Notes under the pieces: generated by a model | Seen by the model: only the letters and a program-made list of their open reading frames with translations | Databases searched by the model: none | Told to the model about the DNA's origin: nothing | Position numbers and translations under genes: made by a program | Assembly: GCA_963784065.1 (NCBI GenBank) | Contig: CAWAQA010000001.1 | Span: 186,001 to 250,000, forward strand | Source: CAWAQA01 sp963784065 | Lineage (GTDB): Bacteria > Acidobacteriota > Vicinamibacteria > Vicinamibacterales > UBA2999 | Length of the DNA: 64,000 nucleotides | Direction: 5' to 3' | Part shown: positions 62,206-64,000 of the stretch, in pieces | How positions within the stretch are numbered: the stretch's first letter is position 1 | Layout of the letters: each line of letters starts with the position of its first letter

Positions 62206-62658
62206 ATGTCTTTGAACGAACAGGTCGCACAGGACATCACCGCCGCCATGAAAGCGAGGGATCAGGCCAGCCTGTCCGCGCTGCGCATGTTGAAGGCGGC
62301 GATCATGAACAAGGGCGTGGAGAAGGGACGCGACCTCGAGGACGCGGAGGTGCTGCAGGTGGTCTCCTCGCTCGTCAAGCAGCGCCGTGATTCGATTGAA
62401 CAGTTCTCCAAGGCCGGGCGTACCGACCTCGTGGACAAGGAGACCGGCGAGATCGCCGTTCTCGAGCGCTACCTGCCGCCTGCCGCGTCGGCGGAGGAGA
62501 TAGACGCGGCCGTGGCCGCCGCCATCGCCGAAAGCGGCGCGACCTCGCCCAAGGACATGGGCAAGGTGATGAAGGCCGTGATGCCGAAACTCGCCGGCAA
62601 GAACGCGGACGGCCGGACGATCAACGACGCCGTCCGCCGCAAGCTTGGCGCAACCTAG
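62206..62658 (+). CDS. yqeY: GatB/YqeY domain protein
   Basis: An intact 150-residue YqeY protein. It has SLNEQVAQDITAAMKARDQ, LRMLKAAIMNK, QRRDSIEQFSKAGRTDLVD, LERYLPP and DMGKVMKAVMPKLAGKNADG. The domain is also the tail of GatB in tRNA-dependent amidation; free YqeY function is unsettled. Its end overlaps the murJ TTG start by 14 bp. Confidence 0.92.
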   Translation: MSLNEQVAQDITAAMKARDQASLSALRMLKAAIMNKGVEKGRDLEDAEVLQVVSSLVKQRRDSIEQFSKAGRTDLVDKETGEIAVLERYLPPAASAEEIDAAVAAAIAESGATSPKDMGKVMKAVMPKLAGKNADGRTINDAVRRKLGAT

Positions 62659-64000
62659 CCCGCCCTCCCCTCCGACAACATCGACCATCGCGCGGTCGGC
62701 CGCATCGGCCGGCGCCGCCACGATGACGAGCCGCATCCTGGGCGTCGTCCGCGAGCAGGTGCTGGCGGCGCTCTTCGGCGCCGGCAACGCGATGGACGCC
62801 TACAACGTCGCGTTCAGGATTCCGAACCTGGTGCGCGATCTCTTCGCCGAGGGCGCGATGAGCGCGGCGTTCGTGCCCACGTTCACGAGGAAGCTGGCGG
62901 CGGAGGGCAAGGCCCCCGCGTGGCGGCTGGGCAACAACGTCATCAACGCGCTGATCGCGATCACGGCCGTCCTCGTCGTCCTCGGGATCATCTTCGCGGA
63001 GCCGCTGGTGACCGCTTTCGCCGGCGAGTATCAGAACGTTCCCGGAAAGCTGGAACTGACGGTCCTGCTGACGCGGATCATGCTGCCTTTCCTGACGTTC
63101 GTGGCCGTCGCCGCGGCGGTGATGGGCATGCTGAACTCGCTCCACCGGTTCTTCATCCCGGCGTTGTCGCCGGCGATGTTCAACGTCGCGACGATCATCT
63201 GCGCGTTTGCGCTCGTGCCGCTGATGCCCCGGTTCGGCCTGCCGGGCATCGCCGCGATTGCCATCGGCACGCTCATCGGCGGCGTCGCCCAGCTCGCGCT
63301 GCAGTGGCCGCTGCTGCGCCGCGAGGGCTTCTCCTACCGCCCGACGCTCGACTGGAAGGACGAGGGGCTGCGGCGCGTGCTCGTGCTCATGGGGCCCGGC
63401 ACCATCGGAGTCGCGGCCACGCAGATCAACGTCTTCGTCAACACCGTGCTCGCGACCTCCGAGGGCACCGGCGCGGTGTCGTGGCTGAATTTCGCGTTCC
63501 GCCTGATGTACCTGCCGATCGGGCTGTTCGGGGTCTCGATTGCCACGGCGACGCTGCCGGCGGTGTCCCGGCACGCGGCGAAGGATGACACGGCGGCGGT
63601 GCGCGACACGATCGCCGACGGCATGTCGCTGATGCTGATGCTGAACGTGCCGGCCACCTTCGGCCTGATCGTGCTGGCATCGCCCATCGTGCGTGTCATC
63701 TTCGAGCGCGGCGCCTTTACCGCCGCCGACACCGCCGCCACCGCCGCCGCGCTGCAACTGTATTCGGTGGGGCTGCTCGGCTACTCGGTCGTGCGCATCG
63801 CCTCGCCCGCGTTCTATGCGCTCGGCAAGGCGCCGACGCCGGTGAAGGTGAGCATCGCGACGGTGCTCTTCAACGCGGCGCTCAACATCATGCTGGTTCG
63901 GACGCTCGGCTATCGCGGGCTCGCGCTCGGCACGTCAATCGCCGCGCTGTTCAACGCGACGCTGCTGCTGATCCTGCTGCGCCGCCACCTCGGCGGACTC
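62645..64000 (+). CDS. murJ: Lipid II flippase MurJ/MviN (C-terminus beyond window)
   Basis: About 452 residues visible with at least ten transmembrane helices. The N-terminus ARSAASAGAATMTSRILGVV, then REQVLAALFGAGNAMDAYNVAFRIPNLVRDLFAEGAMSAAFVP (split here only for description), matches MurJ helix 1 and the FRIPN motif. TTG 62645 is preferred over ATG 62723 because the family-conserved ARSA segment lies upstream of that ATG. It flips lipid II for peptidoglycan synthesis or exports polysaccharide precursors. Open at 64000. Confidence 0.92.
   Translation, partial: MAQPSPPSPPTTSTIARSAASAGAATMTSRILGVVREQVLAALFGAGNAMDAYNVAFRIPNLVRDLFAEGAMSAAFVPTFTRKLAAEGKAPAWRLGNNVINALIAITAVLVVLGIIFAEPLVTAFAGEYQNVPGKLELTVLLTRIMLPFLTFVAVAAAVMGMLNSLHRFFIPALSPAMFNVATIICAFALVPLMPRFGLPGIAAIAIGTLIGGVAQLALQWPLLRREGFSYRPTLDWKDEGLRRVLVLMGPGTIGVAATQINVFVNTVLATSEGTGAVSWLNFAFRLMYLPIGLFGVSIATATLPAVSRHAAKDDTAAVRDTIADGMSLMLMLNVPATFGLIVLASPIVRVIFERGAFTAADTAATAAALQLYSVGLLGYSVVRIASPAFYALGKAPTPVKVSIATVLFNAALNIMLVRTLGYRGLALGTSIAALFNATLLLILLRRHLGGL

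Overview
The window is 64 kb of a high-GC bacterial chromosome carrying mostly housekeeping genes. Gene content and style (cytochrome c plus heavy-metal-binding-domain secreted proteins, MprF, LarB, a stand-alone cyclodeaminase, a complete dcw cluster, many GTG/TTG starts and 4-nt gene overlaps) fit an Acidobacteriota, probably Vicinamibacteria-like, genome. That assignment is inference; no rRNA is present.

Layout: 0-5 kb holds a methyltransferase end, cstA, a c-type cytochrome and a convergent heavy-metal-binding protein. 5-11 kb is minus-strand cyclodeaminase, hutI, a DUF167 protein and an alcohol dehydrogenase, then lepA-lepB-small membrane protein. 11-12.3 kb is a RES/Xre toxin-antitoxin pair with its own promoter. 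12.3-18 kb holds mprF and a secreted OB-like protein, divergent from a histidine kinase/sigma54 regulator pair. 18-27.9 kb holds citrate synthase, a cellulose-synthase-like glycosyltransferase, larB, mutS2, dnaG and rpoD. 28-34.9 kb holds a CAU tRNA, a zinc-ribbon coiled-coil protein, an RNase H, pgeF, acpS, a membrane glycosyltransferase and a radical SAM protein. 35-52.2 kb is the whole division and cell-wall cluster on the minus strand (mraZ, rsmH, ftsL, ftsI, murE, murF, mraY, murD, ftsW, murG, murC, ftsQ, ftsA, ftsZ), driven by a clear mraZ promoter with a three-repeat MraZ box. 52.3-64 kb, plus strand, is ychF, then a surface-sugar locus (four glycosyltransferase modules, two SDR sugar-nucleotide enzymes, a DegT aminotransferase, a GNAT-like protein), yqeY and the start of murJ.

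Two things stand out. First, about a dozen intergenic spots carry short, locus-specific tandem repeats with a mostly 7-nt period, usually arranged as two inverted arms that close with a 9-16 bp perfect palindrome and often abut a stop codon. The sequence differs at each site but the architecture is shared. Second, roughly 45-50 frameshifts and one in-frame amber codon interrupt otherwise normal and often essential genes, clustered at 40-51 kb and 56-59 kb. Most need removal of one extra base, which looks like insertion-type consensus error. I give such genes as full-length spans and state where the phase changes.
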